From assembly GCF_030867145.1 (NCBI RefSeq), contig NC_134433.1, positions 16,403,896-16,467,895 of the forward strand: DNA of 64,000 nucleotides, written 5' to 3'. The DNA is from Opisthocomus hoazin. Taxonomy: Eukaryota; Chordata; Aves; Opisthocomiformes; Opisthocomidae. The notes under the pieces are model-generated. The model was not told where the DNA came from. It saw only the letters and a list, made by a program, of their open reading frames with translations, and made no database searches. The position numbers were made by a program, and so were the translations under genes. Position 1 is the first letter of the stretch. Every line of letters starts with the position of its first letter. Positions 1 to 13,414 of this stretch are shown in pieces.

Positions 1-410
1 GGGGAAGAACCATTTTCTTATTCTAGATCTGTCCCTAACTATAGTCCCTAGTGACTCAAGCAGTGGGGAGGCAGTCCCTGACTGGGGCTCCTAGGGAAAA
101 ACCATGAATAAATGCATGGCACAATAAAGAAAAGAATATTTATGTTCATAAATAATAGGTCCAGAGGAGATGCAAGAGGCTTGTGTAAGTAGAGCGACTG
201 GATGTGGGGAGAGCAGCTTGCATTTGCCCACACTGTTGGTATTCCTTGTGCACAGCACTTGGACACAAGTGGCAAGAGGAAAACAGGTCCTTTACCTGTC
301 CTGCACGCGGCTCAGTTAAAGCACAGAGGGGCATCTCTAGGTTGTGTTTTACAGAATTCACGGATGGGGGTAAAGAAAACACAGACTGTCAGGGGGAGAA
401 GGAAATGCAT
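1..410. other. Non-coding flank before the first CpG island
   Basis: Moderate-GC DNA with no reading frame resembling a known protein. The short open frames here lack coding character and overlap on both strands. An AATAAA hexamer lies near 123, but no transcript is apparent. I see no repeat family. Confidence 0.5.
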
Positions 411-960
411 CCACCCTCACCCTCTGGCCTCGCGCGTACATGGGAACTCTCTGCGGCTGCAGGACCCTTTCTCGGAGGCCCGGAGCACCACCGCGTTCCG
501 CTGATCGACCGCCCAGAGCCGTGCCCCGGCAGCATTACGCTGCTTCGCCTCCTGCCAGGGCCCGGGCCCCGCCGGCAGCCCCGCGCCCGCCCGCAGAGGG
601 CAGCAGCACGGCGGGAGGCAGCCCCGCGTCCGCCCGCCCGCACAGGGCAGTAGCGCGGCGGGAGGCAGCCCCGCGCCCGCCCGCACAGGGCAGAAGCGCG
701 GCGGGAGGCAGCCCCGCGCCGCCGAGCCGGGCGCGCTGCTTGCGGGGGAGCCCGGCCCCTGCCGCAGCTTCCAGCCGTGCCTGCGCAGCTCGGCGGGGGT
801 GCGCGGTTCCGACACACTCCTGGCGTCGCTGCCAGCCTGCGGGAGAGCCTGGGAGACCCGAGAGGGACCACGCCACCGCGCAAGCGAGGAGAGAGGGGAT
901 TTACAGCCCTGAGGGACTGGGTGCAGCGCGGGGGTGGCCGCACGCCAAAAACAGTAGCAA
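410..960. promoter_or_regulatory. Orphan CpG island, possible promoter of an unseen transcript
   Basis: Base composition switches abruptly to very high GC with dense CpG dinucleotides at about 410-900, then falls back near 960. Such islands usually mark vertebrate promoters. There is no clear TATA box, and no coding exon can be recognised on either strand; the long open frames here are the usual result of few stop codons in GC-rich sequence. The island lies about 18.5 kb upstream of the KSR1 start. It might drive a non-coding RNA, an upstream KSR1 5' UTR exon, or a gene reading out of the window to the left. CpG-rich sequence continues weakly to about 1255. Identity as a CpG island is fairly secure; its role is inference. 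Confidence 0.6.
574..720. repeat. GC-rich tandem repeat, 43-47 bp unit, about 3.3 copies
   Basis: Three adjacent copies begin with GGCAGCCCCGCG at 574, 617 and 664 (lengths 43, 47 and 43 bp), with a partial fourth from 707. Each contains an (A/C)AGGGCAG core followed by GCGGCGGGA or CACGGCGGGA. The second copy is longer because of an extra CCCG-type insertion. This is a small minisatellite inside the CpG island and explains the repetitive Arg/Ala/Pro-rich frames seen there. Confidence 0.85.
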
Positions 961-3240
961 TAAACGCATTGGCCCAACCAGCTCAATGTCTTACTAAAGT
1001 AATTTCCCAGACTGGGAGAAAATGCAGAATTGCACAATGATCTTGGGTAGCTGTTTTCTCACTGTTGTGTCACCCCAAGGTACAGGGGATGTCACTAAAA
1101 GTCATCTATGTTGCTCATCTCTGAGAGCGCTGATGAAGCCTCCGCATCTCCGGGCAAGCTCTGGCCGCCCCGCCTAGGAAGGCAGCGTCCAGGTGTGCAG
1201 AGCTGAGCTTGCAGTAAGGGCTGTCACCTCCACAGCGACACCGACACCGACGTACGCGTAACCCACCCTAGCTCAGACACACTTCTGTCTCGGGGTTTGC
1301 TACAGCAGTGAACAAAAGCTCTCGTAAAATCTGCAGAGAAGTAAAAGGGGTTTAGGGGCGCCCACTCACTGCTTTTCAGAACACGTACTGCAGTCCCAGG
1401 GAAAGTGGGACATCGTCCTGATTACTCTCCTTACCCGTGCCTGAACGCATTAGGAAGCAAAATAATCCACCCAAGAAGGACTTTCTCAGGACACATCACA
1501 GTCACTTTTCTGATAATTAATCACACCGCTAACTTATTTCGCTCCTGGCTGAGAAGTGCTCCCTCCAGCAGGGAGCGAAGTGCTTGGTGTGGGGGAAGCC
1601 AGCCCTACCGAACAGCTGAGAGTTTGAGGTGCGACCATTATTCTTCAGCTTCTCATTAATTCAGTGAGTCTGTCTCTTGCTGGCTTACTGGAGGATGCTC
1701 TTCATTCAATACAGGGAGAATGGGTTAAAGAACCGTCTCTGGTTTTGGCAGAAAGAGCAACGGTTTAGAGACAAGTCAACTGGGAGCCTCTTCAAGACTT
1801 CAAGAGAGGCTGGATAAAGCCCACAGGGAACAGGAAATCAGCACCACTCTTATCTGCTCCATCCATGCTTCATGTTCAGCAGCCTCCATAGACAGCTAGC
1901 ATCTGTTCCACAGCTCCTCTCACAGTACAGAAGTGTTTGTACATTTTTATCCCAGCATTTCTAAATAGCCCTCACAAAACATTGTGTGAAAATTGTTGAA
2001 CATTTTACTGCAAATTCCAAGTGGGAGACAGGTAATATCTCAGCCCTGAACATCCCAAACGTGTCAGTATTTCAAATTTTCATCTGAGTTTAGCAGACAA
2101 GATCCTTCATTCTCAGTGACAGAAAAGGATTGCATTTTCCCTATGACCTCATCATTTACTGACATCACTCCAGAATAGTTATCTAAGTAACTTGATAAGC
2201 CTCTCAGGGTTGGGGGTATTTTTTCAGTTTTAAATCAGTAACAGCTCCATTGTTGCTACAGATAAGCAGCCATTTTGGGTTATTTGTGTGCAAACTGCAG
2301 ATAAGATGACTGTCTCCTGTAGGCTTTTGTTGTCTCTTTTTGCTAGTGGCTTTTTGTGTCTCCCCCTCTGTATATGAAAGTTCTCTGAGGTTGTTCTGTG
2401 TGTGTGGAGGAAAGTACAGTGCTCACAACAGCTTCCACAAGTGGTTGTGGAATCTGTACTGCCATTGGGACTCCCAGCCTGAATTTGCAAGTCTCACTTC
2501 CACGTGTGAGCTGGCACACAGGCCCCCACTGTAATAACTCAGCCTTTCCCCAGTGCTCCTGCAGAGAGGGCTGAAGGCTGGGCAGATTCTTAACTGGCTA
2601 ATGCTTCTCTGTTAAAGACGTCTGTGACACAATCTGGGAACCAGGATCTTTCCATGATGAAAATGGATCCAAGTCTGTATCAGCCCTGGAAAACACCGAT
2701 TCTGTGAGCTTATAGCAACATACATGGGAAGAGAGTCCTTTACCTTCTATGGGCTGAAGTAAATAAATAGGGAGTCTAGGATTTGGCAAAGATAAAAGGG
2801 ATTCACTTTCAGTTATAAGAATGGAATAATACTGCAAGGCGGAGAGAGTGTTTTAGCCAGAAATACAGGATTCATCCAGCAGGTTCTGATTCCTATGATT
2901 CAACTGTGTAGAGGTCACTGCACCTCCTCACTTCCCTGCTTTCTGAAATGCAGGCTGATATATATTTACCTGCCCTAACACAGATTCAGCTGGCTCGATG
3001 AACACTAGCAGAATGCCAATGGCCATTACTTCTAGAGCTTAGAACTTTTCAACTGAATCATATATGCCATGGCCCAGGTCAGGCGGATTTGATTTGTGTC
3101 CAATCACTTGTGTTTCTCCCCTTTGCCAAATAATTTAAAATCACAAAGCTGGTATGAAGAGCTGACCTACAAACAGTTGTTTCTACGTGCATATAAAGCT
3201 TGTGTTGGAGTTGTAGCATGCTACATTGCTTTTCATCTAA
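961..3240. other. Intergenic DNA, no gene recognised
   Basis: After the island the sequence returns to ordinary composition, with a minor CpG-containing shore to about 1255 (CGACACCGACACCGACG-like). I see no coding exon, RNA gene or clear repeat. Confidence 0.5.
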
Positions 3241-3249
3241 GTGTTCTCA

Positions 3250-3306
3250 GCTCTTAGGAACAGAAGGGATCTATTCTGACCATCCAGCACACCTCTCCTG
3301 GATACC
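3250..3306 (-). repeat. Probable CR1-family 3'-end fossil
   Basis: The stretch AACAGAAGGGATCTATTCTG followed by ACCATCCAGCACACCTCTCC resembles the antisense 3' end of old CR1/L3 LINEs (pattern: aagggacc...atcatctagt...acctcctg). It is short and diverged, and no terminal 8-bp ATTCTATG-type repeats are present. CR1 elements are the main LINEs of birds and reptiles. The assignment rests on remembered consensus only. Confidence 0.4.
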
Positions 3307-3649
3307 CTGACTATGTTCCTGTTCTTTGCTATCATGGTCCCAGGTAATAACCAGAAGGGAGTGCCCAGTCACGTGGGGGACAAGCCAGTCCAGTCTATTT
3401 CCTGATTTTCAGGGTCACAATTCCTTATACCATTTCACACTTACAGAGTGTTTCCCAGGCTACCAGATGAAACAGTTGCAGTCCACTTTCAGCTCTGCCA
3501 GCAACCCACAGCTTAAGACAGACAGCTAGCTTTCCTTCCTGTCTTTCCTGGGTCCTGCAAGGCTTTGACAAGCACTTATCTCTGAAGTCAGTTCAGGGCC
3601 CAGCCTATTAGGACCTCTGAAAAGTTCCTCTAAAATAGGAGTCATCATG

Positions 3650-3790
3650 ATAAATTACTCCTAATTAAATAATCAACCTTTTCAAAAACCTTGTGAAAGA
3701 GATAGTTGGGTAAGTTTTATCAGCCCCAGTTTACAAGGAGATCATGAGATTACCTATGAGATATGCAGAAAGCTACCTATCACATACAAC
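3650..3790 (-). repeat. Possible MIR-like ancient SINE fragment
   Basis: Sequence around TTTTATCAGCCCCAGTTTAC and the following ATGAGATTACC... resembles the reverse-complement MIR core pattern (tatccccattttacagatgg...gaggttaagtgacttgcc). It is highly diverged. No target-site duplication is visible. Confidence 0.25.
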
Positions 3791-4263
3791 TGGCAGGCCA
3801 GCCAGGACTGCATTCCTCTCCTAATGCCGTGCTACCATCTCCAGAGAGTGCACTGCCTCCCTCCCAAACCAGTCTTTATCATCAGGGCCTCATTCTCTTG
3901 AAAGAATTCTCTCTTTTCTACATTATTGATTTTGCTTCTTCAAAACATGCTGGAAGAGGCAGTCCTAGTACTTGAACTTGACTATGAGCAGTCCATCCTT
4001 GTCTACAGGTAACTGCATCACTTACTAAACCTGCCTTGCACCTTGGTAGGGCTTACAGGGAGCACCATGATAAATCGGACTGACCTGCAACTACAAATTC
4101 CCCCTGATTCAGGCAATTTTATTGAGTATTGAAGATATTCAGTTACAGCTGGTATGTAAGCATCTGAACTCATAATTCTGATCATTTGCTAAGCTTTTTT
4201 TCATTCCCCCACAGATGCACATGCACAGGGCTCCATGCCCTGTTATTTTCCAGTCTGGTTTTT

Positions 4264-4303
4264 CATACTGCTTTCCCCATACTGCTTCCCCCATACTGCT
4301 TCA
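4264..4303. repeat. Short tandem repeat, 14-bp unit, about 2.9 copies
   Basis: Copies of CATACTGCTT(T/C)CCC begin at 4264, 4278 and 4292, the last being partial. This is a small direct repeat in AT-moderate intergenic DNA with no associated gene. Confidence 0.85.
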
Positions 4304-7190
4304 TCTGCACCACCACATCAGCCATCAAGGAAACACCTATCATATTTATATATCTTCTGTTGCCTGCAATATTTTAACTTAATTCATCAGGGCATCTGTG
4401 TTTCCTGAGAACCGTGTAAAGAAAATGTATCTTCTGGAAGGGTGGTATTATAGGAGGTTGGGGTGATGGACTGCTCAGGCAGTGGTATCCTTATATCACA
4501 CAAGTTAGATACCATTTCTTATCTCACCAAAGAAAAAAAAAATAAAAGGGCTGTCTTAACATGTTTATAACTCTTGCTTCATCCTAGAAAATAGATACCT
4601 TGGAGAAAAAAAATATCCTAGCACGTATTTACTATGTCTGCATTTCCTGGTATTCTTACTGCTAGTTGTTGTGGTAGCTTTTTGATTTCTCTGCATGTAA
4701 TTGCCTCAATGTATATAACTTTGAAACACCTACTAAAAAGAAAAGGTTAAATAAAAATACTCCGTGCAGCAGATGTGCATTGTGATTACTTCGTTAAGCA
4801 TTATGCCTCTCCATTATTCACAAGCTTCTACCAGTTTGCTCTCAGCAGGAATGCCATATGTAGGATTAAAGGAAGCAACAAAACAAGAACAAAAGTCAGG
4901 TTTCCCTGGCAGCACAGTTTATGTGCCTCTCTAATGTGTTGCTTTATCTGTCTCACAGAACAGTGATAGAGCCTGCAGAAGAGAAAAAATAAATTATGCC
5001 TTAACTAAGCATTTTTTTCTGCTTCTCTTATGTCCTCAGTGAGAGAAGGTTGTGTCATTCTAACTGCATCCATTTAGAAAAAAAACATGTATCCTCAGAA
5101 CCTCAGACTCTTAGAAATATTCTATAAGGCAGACAAGTCCCTACACATTGCAGTCCACGTGGTTATTTTTCACTTGCTCAAGGTGCAGACAAAGCCCTGT
5201 TTTTTGTCAGCTCAGCTGCTAATGCATAACTTTAGTTTTTCTACCCCTCTGCCATTCCCAGCTGCTCCTCTGGGAGCAAAGCTACTCTGTTTGGGGAGGT
5301 CACAGCCATTCATTTCCAGTTTACCTCCAAACGATCATGTGGCCTAACATCATTAGTTAGGCTGCCTGTGCATAACCTTGCAGATGTGTCAAGTAATTCT
5401 GTGAGCAAAAAGCAATTTGGATTTTGTGGTTAACTGCATGCTCTAAGCAAAATGTTTCTCATGGGTAGGACGTTGATGAGAACTTTTCTTTGGTGTCTAA
5501 TCAGTAACAAGTTCATGCTACAGCTTGGCACTTTCATCATAAGATTATCTTCCCCAAACAGGTAGGGATTTAATTATCTCTAATATCTTCACCCTTCTAT
5601 GAAATTTGTTAGAAATCAATAATTACTTTATTAGGGAGTCACACAAGCTGCCCTGATCTACCCAGTATTTTCATGAGGACAGGCAGCATACCATGTGGAA
5701 GAGGTTTGTGCGCCCCTGCGCCGTGTTCTGGTGCACAGTCCACCTCTGACTCCTATGTCTCATACACTTAGTCAGTGGTTTGGACTGAGAACTGTCTATG
5801 TAATGACTAATGTAATCAGCAGGCTATCTTAATTAGTCCCTCTACACATCACTGTATGAAAAAAACCTCATTAAGTCTGGACTGCTAAAAGCTAGGTTGA
5901 AATGCTCTGACCACGTCACAGTAACAACAAATAACAAGGCTAAATGTCTCCTGTCATAGCCTATTCCCAGCCTTCCCTGTACTGCTGTACTAAGCAGAGC
6001 AGCCTGTTTGTTTTTCTAGCACAAGCTGACCTTCTGTGCAGTCAATATCTAAAACACATTGTCTGAGAAGAGGGAGTTCACAACATTGAATTATGCAATT
6101 ATATGAGTGCACCCAAGCATTTAGCAATGCAGACTGCATCCATTCCTGCTGACTAGTTGTGATTTTCAGATACATTGGAACCGGCATGTCTTGAAATGTG
6201 AATTCTTTGCAGATGGCTCTAGCTACTCAGCATAGAGCTGTAGGCAAAACTCCACTATGATATTCTGAACAGCTCTCCTGTTGTGTAGCTCTGGGCCATA
6301 GGAGGGAGAGAAAGATGTGAGCAGAAAGACATTTCCAGCTCTATTTCTGCTGTTTTCCAGATGGGCCAAGGCTGATAAGCGGAGCTAGGCAAATTTCTGT
6401 AACAACCTTGCTGACTGTGACACCTTCCCCGTGTGAAGGGTACGGAGGGGTCAGGATGTAGAGAAAGTACAGGGAGCATTGGCCAGGCTAAAATTCCTAG
6501 CCTCACAGCATAGGTGAATGCACATGCTATTTTGAAGACATCTAGGACAGCCAACAACTGCTGAAATTCTACAGACATATCAGTTTTTGACAGAAATACA
6601 GAACTGAAAAGGACCATATGGGTTCTTTCATAGCTTGAACACCTACGTAAAATTATTAGCAAGTCCAACATCCTGATTATCCTTCATGGGAACAGCTGAA
6701 TGTTTGTAGGTTTGATACTTCAGATTTCCTACTTTAAAAGTGAATAGTTTAGGGTAAATTACGGTGTTTATGGTTTGAGGGTGGCTTTTATGTTTCATGT
6801 TTTGGCAAAAGATAGGCAATGTGACTGAATCATGCTTTTGAATTTGGAGGAGTTTGCAAATCTCAGAGATGGTGCAGAACTGCAGAGCTACCAGGTTGAA
6901 ACTGAAAAGAGGTTCATGGATAGACGGGAGCTGGGGACTTTCTGTTTCAAACAGCTATGACCACAATCCCATCAAAGAAGAAACAACATGAAGCTCTTAG
7001 ATTTAGCACTAGAAGTTCTGACTTCATTTAGCTCAATGAATACATGGAGTAACTCCACTAAACCAATGGAATTATTTTTTATTACGTCCATTGTAATGGG
7101 CAAAATCTGACCTTTTGAAAAGGATTCTGGGAAGCACAGACGTGGATCACATCTACCCTTTTCATCCTTCTAATTTTAAATCCCAAGTGC
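4304..7190. other. Intergenic DNA, no gene recognised
   Basis: Ordinary AT-leaning non-coding sequence. The longest open frame (6255-6671, minus) has no recognisable protein character. A weak CR1-like phrase lies near 6590-6670 (AACTGAAAAGGACC...AAGTCCAACATCCTG), but it is too decayed to call. Confidence 0.45.
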
Positions 7191-7194
7191 TCTA

Positions 7195-7350
7195 TATGGT
7201 TTAAATAGACATGTCAGACAGAGGAAACATCACCTCTACTTCATGGGGGAGGCAGACAGATTAGATGATTTGTCCATGGCTATACTTTCTGAAAGCGCCA
7301 GGAACTGAACCAGACTGGTCCAGTCTCAGTGTCTCAACCACAGGGTCATC
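7195..7350 (-). repeat. Probable ancient MIR/amniote-SINE-like fragment
   Basis: The order of phrases GGGGGAGGCAGACAGATTAG, GATTTGTCCATGGCTATAC, then GGAACTGAACCAGACTGG and TCTCAACCACAGGGTCATC follows the familiar antisense MIR-type layout (gggaaactgaggcacagag, gacttgcccaaggtcacac, gggattagaacccaggtctcc, tctaaccactag). Many substitutions indicate an old insertion predating bird diversification. Confidence 0.4.
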
Positions 7351-7359
7351 ATTCCCTTC

Positions 7360-10300
7360 CTTGAAATGGTTTCCGAAATCATGATTATACTGACTGGAAG
7401 CCAAAGTAGTGGAAGTACGTACTCCCAATAAACCGCAAGCTACAGTTATGGGCTCTTTTCTTGCACTGCCTAAATAAAGTTTCAGAATATTTCCTTTACA
7501 GACAGAATTACCAAGATGAATCTGGTGTTTTTGAAAGCCATTTGCAGTTTTTATTGAACAGGACTTTTCCATGGGAAAGAAACACAACATGCTGCTTTGT
7601 GCCAACACCTCCTTTCCCTATAACTACAATTTTATTCACAGTGAAGAGGAGGATTTTTATGAGCAAAGAACAAACAGAAAACTGTATCGAATTGTGGCAA
7701 CATGAGTGCCTGAGATGTGAGACACACCATGCCAATCCACTGGTTCTTTAGTGCAGGTAGCTGACCTATTTTATTCCTTGTGCTCTGCCACTTCCCTCTC
7801 ACGGCTTACTGTTTATGCTTTGGGTTACTTCAGTTGCGTTGGTAAATCATGTAGCAGGAGGGTTGCTGCAAATATGTTGCATTAGTGTAATGCAAGTCAT
7901 CAGAAACTGCAAAAGCTGGAAACTCAGAATGTTGTGTGGCGTGTTTGGAAATATATTGGCTATAAAAAGAGTTGAGAATAAAAACAAGGAAGGAAGCAGG
8001 AGAGGCGTGCAGATGGCTGTTGTAGGACTGGTGTCACTCTACTTCAGTCAGAAACAAATTCCTCCCTGTTTTTTTCGATAGCTTTGCAAAGAGGATGTGC
8101 TAGTATTACTTCCTGACACTGGGGGATTGTTGTCGGTGTGTAGCACGAGAGACAGCATTCCAGAAAGGCAAAGGTCTGTGTAAAATTGTTGTCATCCCCA
8201 AGTACAGACAGATCCAACTTTCCAACTGCCTCTTCATGATTATCAAGCTAAGACTAAAAGTCTTTTCTCTCTTCCTTTGGATGAGTGTCCAAGCTCCCGT
8301 AGAACATACCACATACGAGACACAAAAAAGCTTTATTTTCTTAAAACAGTTCTTTTCTATGCTTTTTGATAAGTTTTTGCCTTCAGCGAGATTTGCCTTT
8401 CCACTGATAGTATGCTTATAAAATGGAGTGGCACCAATTTCAGGACCCGCAGCTAGAATTCCTGACTTCTCAGTCAGAAGCTGTGAATTATCTGCTATTT
8501 AGTGATAAGCAGGTCATCCAGCCCTGCGGCTTCTGCTCAGAACCTGACCATGAGCTAACTGAGGTCAAGAGGAGTTTCTCCCCTGGTTTGAATTGGACCT
8601 ACACAGCTGCTTACAGACACACTGAAAAGATCAGTGCCCTATGGAAGTATGAAGTCCTCTGTGCTGGCTTTTTCGCCTCACTCTTTTCTTCTAATGAAAA
8701 TAACTTACAGTTTGGGGTGCACAGGGATCATTCCAATGGCAAAAGTTGGGCATCCTGGATTCAGCTGGGATAAAGTTAATTTTCTTCCACCTTTCTTCCA
8801 TGAATGGAGTGAGACAGTCCAGAATAAGAAAATGTACTACAACAAGCTCTGATTTAGCAAAATACTTATGCCTGTGCTGGTTTGCATTCTTTTCCAAGGC
8901 AGCACCTGAAAGCATGCTTTGGCAAAGCTGGTGCAGTAGCAATTAAAATCAGATATTAACTTGACTTAAGTGTAAACATTTCTGTCATATTGACTGCTGT
9001 AGCACTTAAGTATGGACTTAAAATTAACTCTAGCTTATGCAACGTCCTGAATAAAAACTTTCCTGCGCTGAGACCCCTGTCCTTATTGTGATCAAGTGCT
9101 TGGGTCTTGTCAGGCAATATTCCCCATCAGAAAACAATGGGGACTTTTACCTCGTGAACTGCAGAAGCAGGCAGTAGCCAGGGCCACCTGAGTATTTCTC
9201 AGCTGGCGGAATTCTTCAATTTTGCACTGAGAGCAAAGGTAAAGAAACATGCGAGCTGCTGAATCCGGAAAATCTACACTCAAATATGAGGGAAAGTGGT
9301 GAGGGTTTACTTTGTCCTTTCCTGTACATTTGTCTGCCATGAATGCAAAAGGCTTCCTATTTGGTGCTGTGGGGCGAGAGCCAGAATTTTCAAAACTTTG
9401 GCTCAGCTCCTGCTAGCATTCATGTTCTGCTTATCTTGCTTCCGGTGCAAACCATTTCCAGAGATGGTGTTATGAAGAAAGTCAATGATTGTGATGGAAA
9501 CTGAGGAAGAAGAGTTATCAGCAAGCCAAGAGACTGAATTCAAATGCTGACAAGAACTGGCCATGACCATTCTCTATCCAGACATTATCAGCAAGATTAG
9601 AGTGTGCATTTGTGCAGAACTGGGGTAGCTGAGCCCCACCACACTAGCAGCTACGGACAGAAATAGGGTAGTGAGATAGGCTGTGCTTCTATCACAGGGA
9701 GATTCTCTAGGGAATGTCTAGGGAGATTTTGCTAAAATCAGAGCAATACCACCCATCCCAGGTATCTGTAGGACCCTCATCATCAGGCTATGTTCTGCTC
9801 TGCTGGGAAGCAGGCAGAAGAGCAGGACTGCAGTACTGAGATTGCAGTGAGACTGCAGCGTGCCCACACCACACCAAAGCTGCAGAATGCAGCTCAGGAA
9901 CAAAAGCTTTGACCGCTGCAAAATGAGAACCAGTTCAGGGCTTGATTTCTAAATCACCTCGTTATGTATGTGCCCTGATTCAGCAAGACACAGAAGTGTA
10001 CGTCCAAGCCTGACTTCACCACGATGACTTGTGTTTAAACGTCTTGACTGAGTCAGGGCCAGTATCAGGAGCTATAATGTTAACACCGTGCATCTCAGTT
10101 TTACAGCCAGGATTTCAGATTGTCTAGACCTTATCCATCCTGCCTCCCCAGAATGTTTCATAGCACTGAAGGAGGACCATGAAGCACTTAAATGATCAAC
10201 CATAAATATAACTGACAAACAGAGTCTGCTAGTGCCTGTTGCAGGAAAAGATTAGTAAAAGTGTCAGCACAAACAGCTCAAAGGCTTTTTCACACCAAAG

Positions 10301-10900
10301 GGATCAAAACTCAGCCTTCTGGGAGTATGGGTTTAAATTGCCTCTATTTGTCCGAAATGGTGTATACTACGAGACTTTACCCAGCTATCATGCTTACATG
10401 TTTAGGAGTATCATAGATTATAACCACAGAACAAAAATGGAGAGGATTTCTACCATGGCATGCTTTCAAAACAAAAAACTTAAGTCAAATGTTACTGTAA
10501 AAATCATGCCCATTGGATTTTATACAGACTTTTACTGTGTTTGAGTAGACTGCAGAAAGAAAAAAAAAAAAGTTAGAAATATTTGTTTGCTGAGAACTAA
10601 GGTATACAGAAACAGCCTAAAGGTATTTTAAGGATGTCTCTTCTTACTTCTCTTTCACCTGACAAACTCCCATTTGACCAAAATTGTTTACTATTTATAA
10701 ACATATCATCAATTAAAGACTCCTGGTACAAATGTCTAGTGATTGTCCACACCCTAACAGGAAGGGAGTATCATTCTGTGAATACGCACAGTACCTTATT
10801 GGCATCCCTCCATGCTACCACAGTCAAGGCAACAAAAAATTTGCAACACCCAAGGGCTCACAAATCAAGACACAAAACTCCTTTATGTCAAGAATTTGAC
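7360..10900. other. Intergenic DNA, no gene recognised
   Basis: Non-coding. Overlapping open frames at 7461-7751 and 8423-8852 are present in several frames on both strands and match no family I know. No splice-flanked coding exon or RNA gene is evident. Confidence 0.45.
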
Positions 10901-10909
10901 CTACCAGTC

Positions 10910-10950
10910 GTCATAGAATAAAAGGGGTAGTCATAGGATAAAAGGGGTAG
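10910..10950. repeat. Tandem duplication of a 20-bp unit
   Basis: Two adjacent 20-bp copies, starting at 10910 and 10930 with the core TCATAG(A/G)ATAAAAGGGGTA, differ at a single position. This looks like a recent local slippage duplication. Confidence 0.9.
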
Positions 10951-13410
10951 TTTTTTTCTTTGTCTTCTACTTAAGAGCTAAGATGGCAGATTCTTCCTGC
11001 TGCTTTTGTTTTCATTTTAGTCTTACTTGCACTCTCCCTCCAGGCTTTGTTTTCAAAAAAATGCAACGGTCCAGTGAATGCTCTGTCACAGTTTCTCTGT
11101 GCCCTTCAACATTTTCCTCTTAAACTTGAATCTCAATCTATTGGCTACCTTGATACCGGACTCCGTGTTATACAGCACGGCACACAGAACCCTTGTTCCC
11201 GGCGACTGTCACTGACTTGAACAGAGCCCTGCATACAGCTTATATTGCAGCTTTGGGTCTCTGGCTGCTAGTCAGGCATACAGAATGAAAGGAAGGGGTT
11301 AAGTTTTTTAGATCTGAAAAACAGGGTGCCACTGTGAGCCAGAATTAAAATGAGAATGAATCCAGACTGCAGTTCTTGAGGATATGCAGTATTTTCTATA
11401 GATCTCCCTTTGCCTCTTCCCTTCAAAATCCCGCTGTCTTTAACATATATTGCAAGTATTACACTGCTTTATAGAATTCTAATGAAGAATAGTTATGTCA
11501 TTAAATCTGCTGGACCAGAAACTAAAATTCTTCCTTTAAATACATTTCTCTACCAAACAACTTGGAGCTACAGTAATCATTGTGAACAAAGAAAAAATGC
11601 CAGACCCTAATCAGCACTCAGCAGGGATGGGTCATGAACACATTTATCTTTCTTCTCACAAGCCTCCCCTGGATAAAGGAAATGCCTTAATACTCAAGGC
11701 ATCTTGGACACCAGATGGCTGATTATTAGACATTTTATGAAGAGGAAGGAAGTAAAGAGAAACAGCCTGGATTTTCATGGTACTGTAGGGACAGCGGAAA
11801 GGAAGGAGGAATGAGGACCTAATCCAAAACTTACTGACTGCAAAGACACGGATTTCAAAGGACTTTGAATCGGAAGGAACAAAAGATCCGTGTTTGCTTT
11901 CCTTCTGCAGATTAATTCTCAACTCATCAAGAGCTAGAATGATTGATAGGTCTAATATCATCATTGCAATGACTTTCAGCTGAACCAGTTTTTTGCAGAG
12001 GACAGGTTTACGTTTTTAAATAGTCATAATAATGTTGCAAGCTTCCTTTAGACTATCTGCAGACTTTTCATAGACCTGGCCCCCAAGAGCCTGACTCAGT
12101 AGAGCAGGAGCAGGCTGCGGGGCCGCGAGGAACACCAGAACACACAGGCAGTTGCTTGCAGAATTCCACCTCCTATGAAGGAACCCAACAGGCAACGCCA
12201 ACCAGATGCATTTGGGCTGATCCTCCACTAATCTAATTTGGTCCAGCCTGCTTTACAGTGTCCCAACTTTTACAAAGCTGTGAAAGCCAGCTCCTTCCAT
12301 TTTTATCTACTGCAGGGTTCTTGCAGCTCTTCTAAAACAGATAGGTAAGTCTATCCAGGCTCTCCCCAGAGATGACTACATAACTGAGAGCTACAAGATA
12401 TGTGTACAGCAATGCTTAAGAGAAAGATCCTTCTTGGGTGTTTCACCAGTGGAAGATGGCAGTAGCTCCTCCCAGTTCCCACCATGCACAATGGAGGGAC
12501 ACAGCTACACCAGATGTGCAGAAGAATCTTGGGAAGAATGCGGATGTTGGATCTAGTGGTCTCTGTGGTCCTGCTCCTCCCATGGAAAGAGATGTGGATT
12601 ATCCAGCAGGCCCTGCTGATCCCAGGACAGCCTTCTTTCTAGGTACGTGATGAGAGATATAATGAATTGCTTGAGAAATGTATGTGGCCACCCCACTTCT
12701 GAGGCATTGCACATGCAGATGTGGAAGAAGGGTTGCAGAACTGGAAGCGAGGCCTCCCACAGAACAGTAGGAGAACTGGTGGTAAAATCTCTCTCCACAC
12801 AGCAGAGGCTGCATCAGGAAAAGTTTGGGGCTTTTTTTTCTTTTTGTCACCAAAACTGGCATTGAGTCAGAGTTGTGCTGACAGAAGTACGGCACACAGG
12901 GGTGTGAGCAGTTTTTTCTCATTTTGCTAATCAGCATAACTACATTGCCAAAACACTGAGCGCAGGACAAGCTTTACACAGGGTGTGCACAGCAGAATCT
13001 GGACTTACGTCCTTGCTATAGGCCTGTCACATCAAACAAATCCAAGAGTACAGGGTATAATATGGACAGATGATTAACCCACCCAACTCCTTTCCCTTTA
13101 TTTAAAACAACAACAAGAAAGGGCTCAGGGGAATGAAGCTAATAGCCAGGCAGGGTAACAGCTCTGAAAAATGTAATAATGTACTATGAGCCTTTTTTCA
13201 CACAGATGAAAGGGGGCCTGTTGTGATGCAGTTCAGTAGTGTGCTAATGACAGAGGCAGTGGCAAACACAGCTAAAACCTTCAGCTGTGTTTCAGACTCA
13301 GGGCTGTAATCTCCTTATGCAATACACCTGACAAAGCTCTCTTGTGGAATATGAGTCTGCTTTTTCCCACCACAGTATATACCCCTCCCTTTCCACACTG
13401 TGGGCTACTG
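10951..13410. other. Intergenic DNA, no gene recognised
   Basis: No coding exon or RNA gene is recognisable. Open frames near 12438-12970 run on both strands over the same bases and have no family resemblance, so I treat them as chance. Confidence 0.45.
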
Positions 13411-13414
13411 GACT

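Noticed and set aside
389-1040. Long open frames on both strands in the first CpG island
   Set aside because: They are simultaneous in opposite strands, low complexity, and explained by GC-rich tandem repeats.
8423-8852. Two overlapping plus-strand frames upstream of KSR1
   Set aside because: Overlapping frames with opposite-strand partners in the same place, no family resemblance and no splice context; treated as chance.
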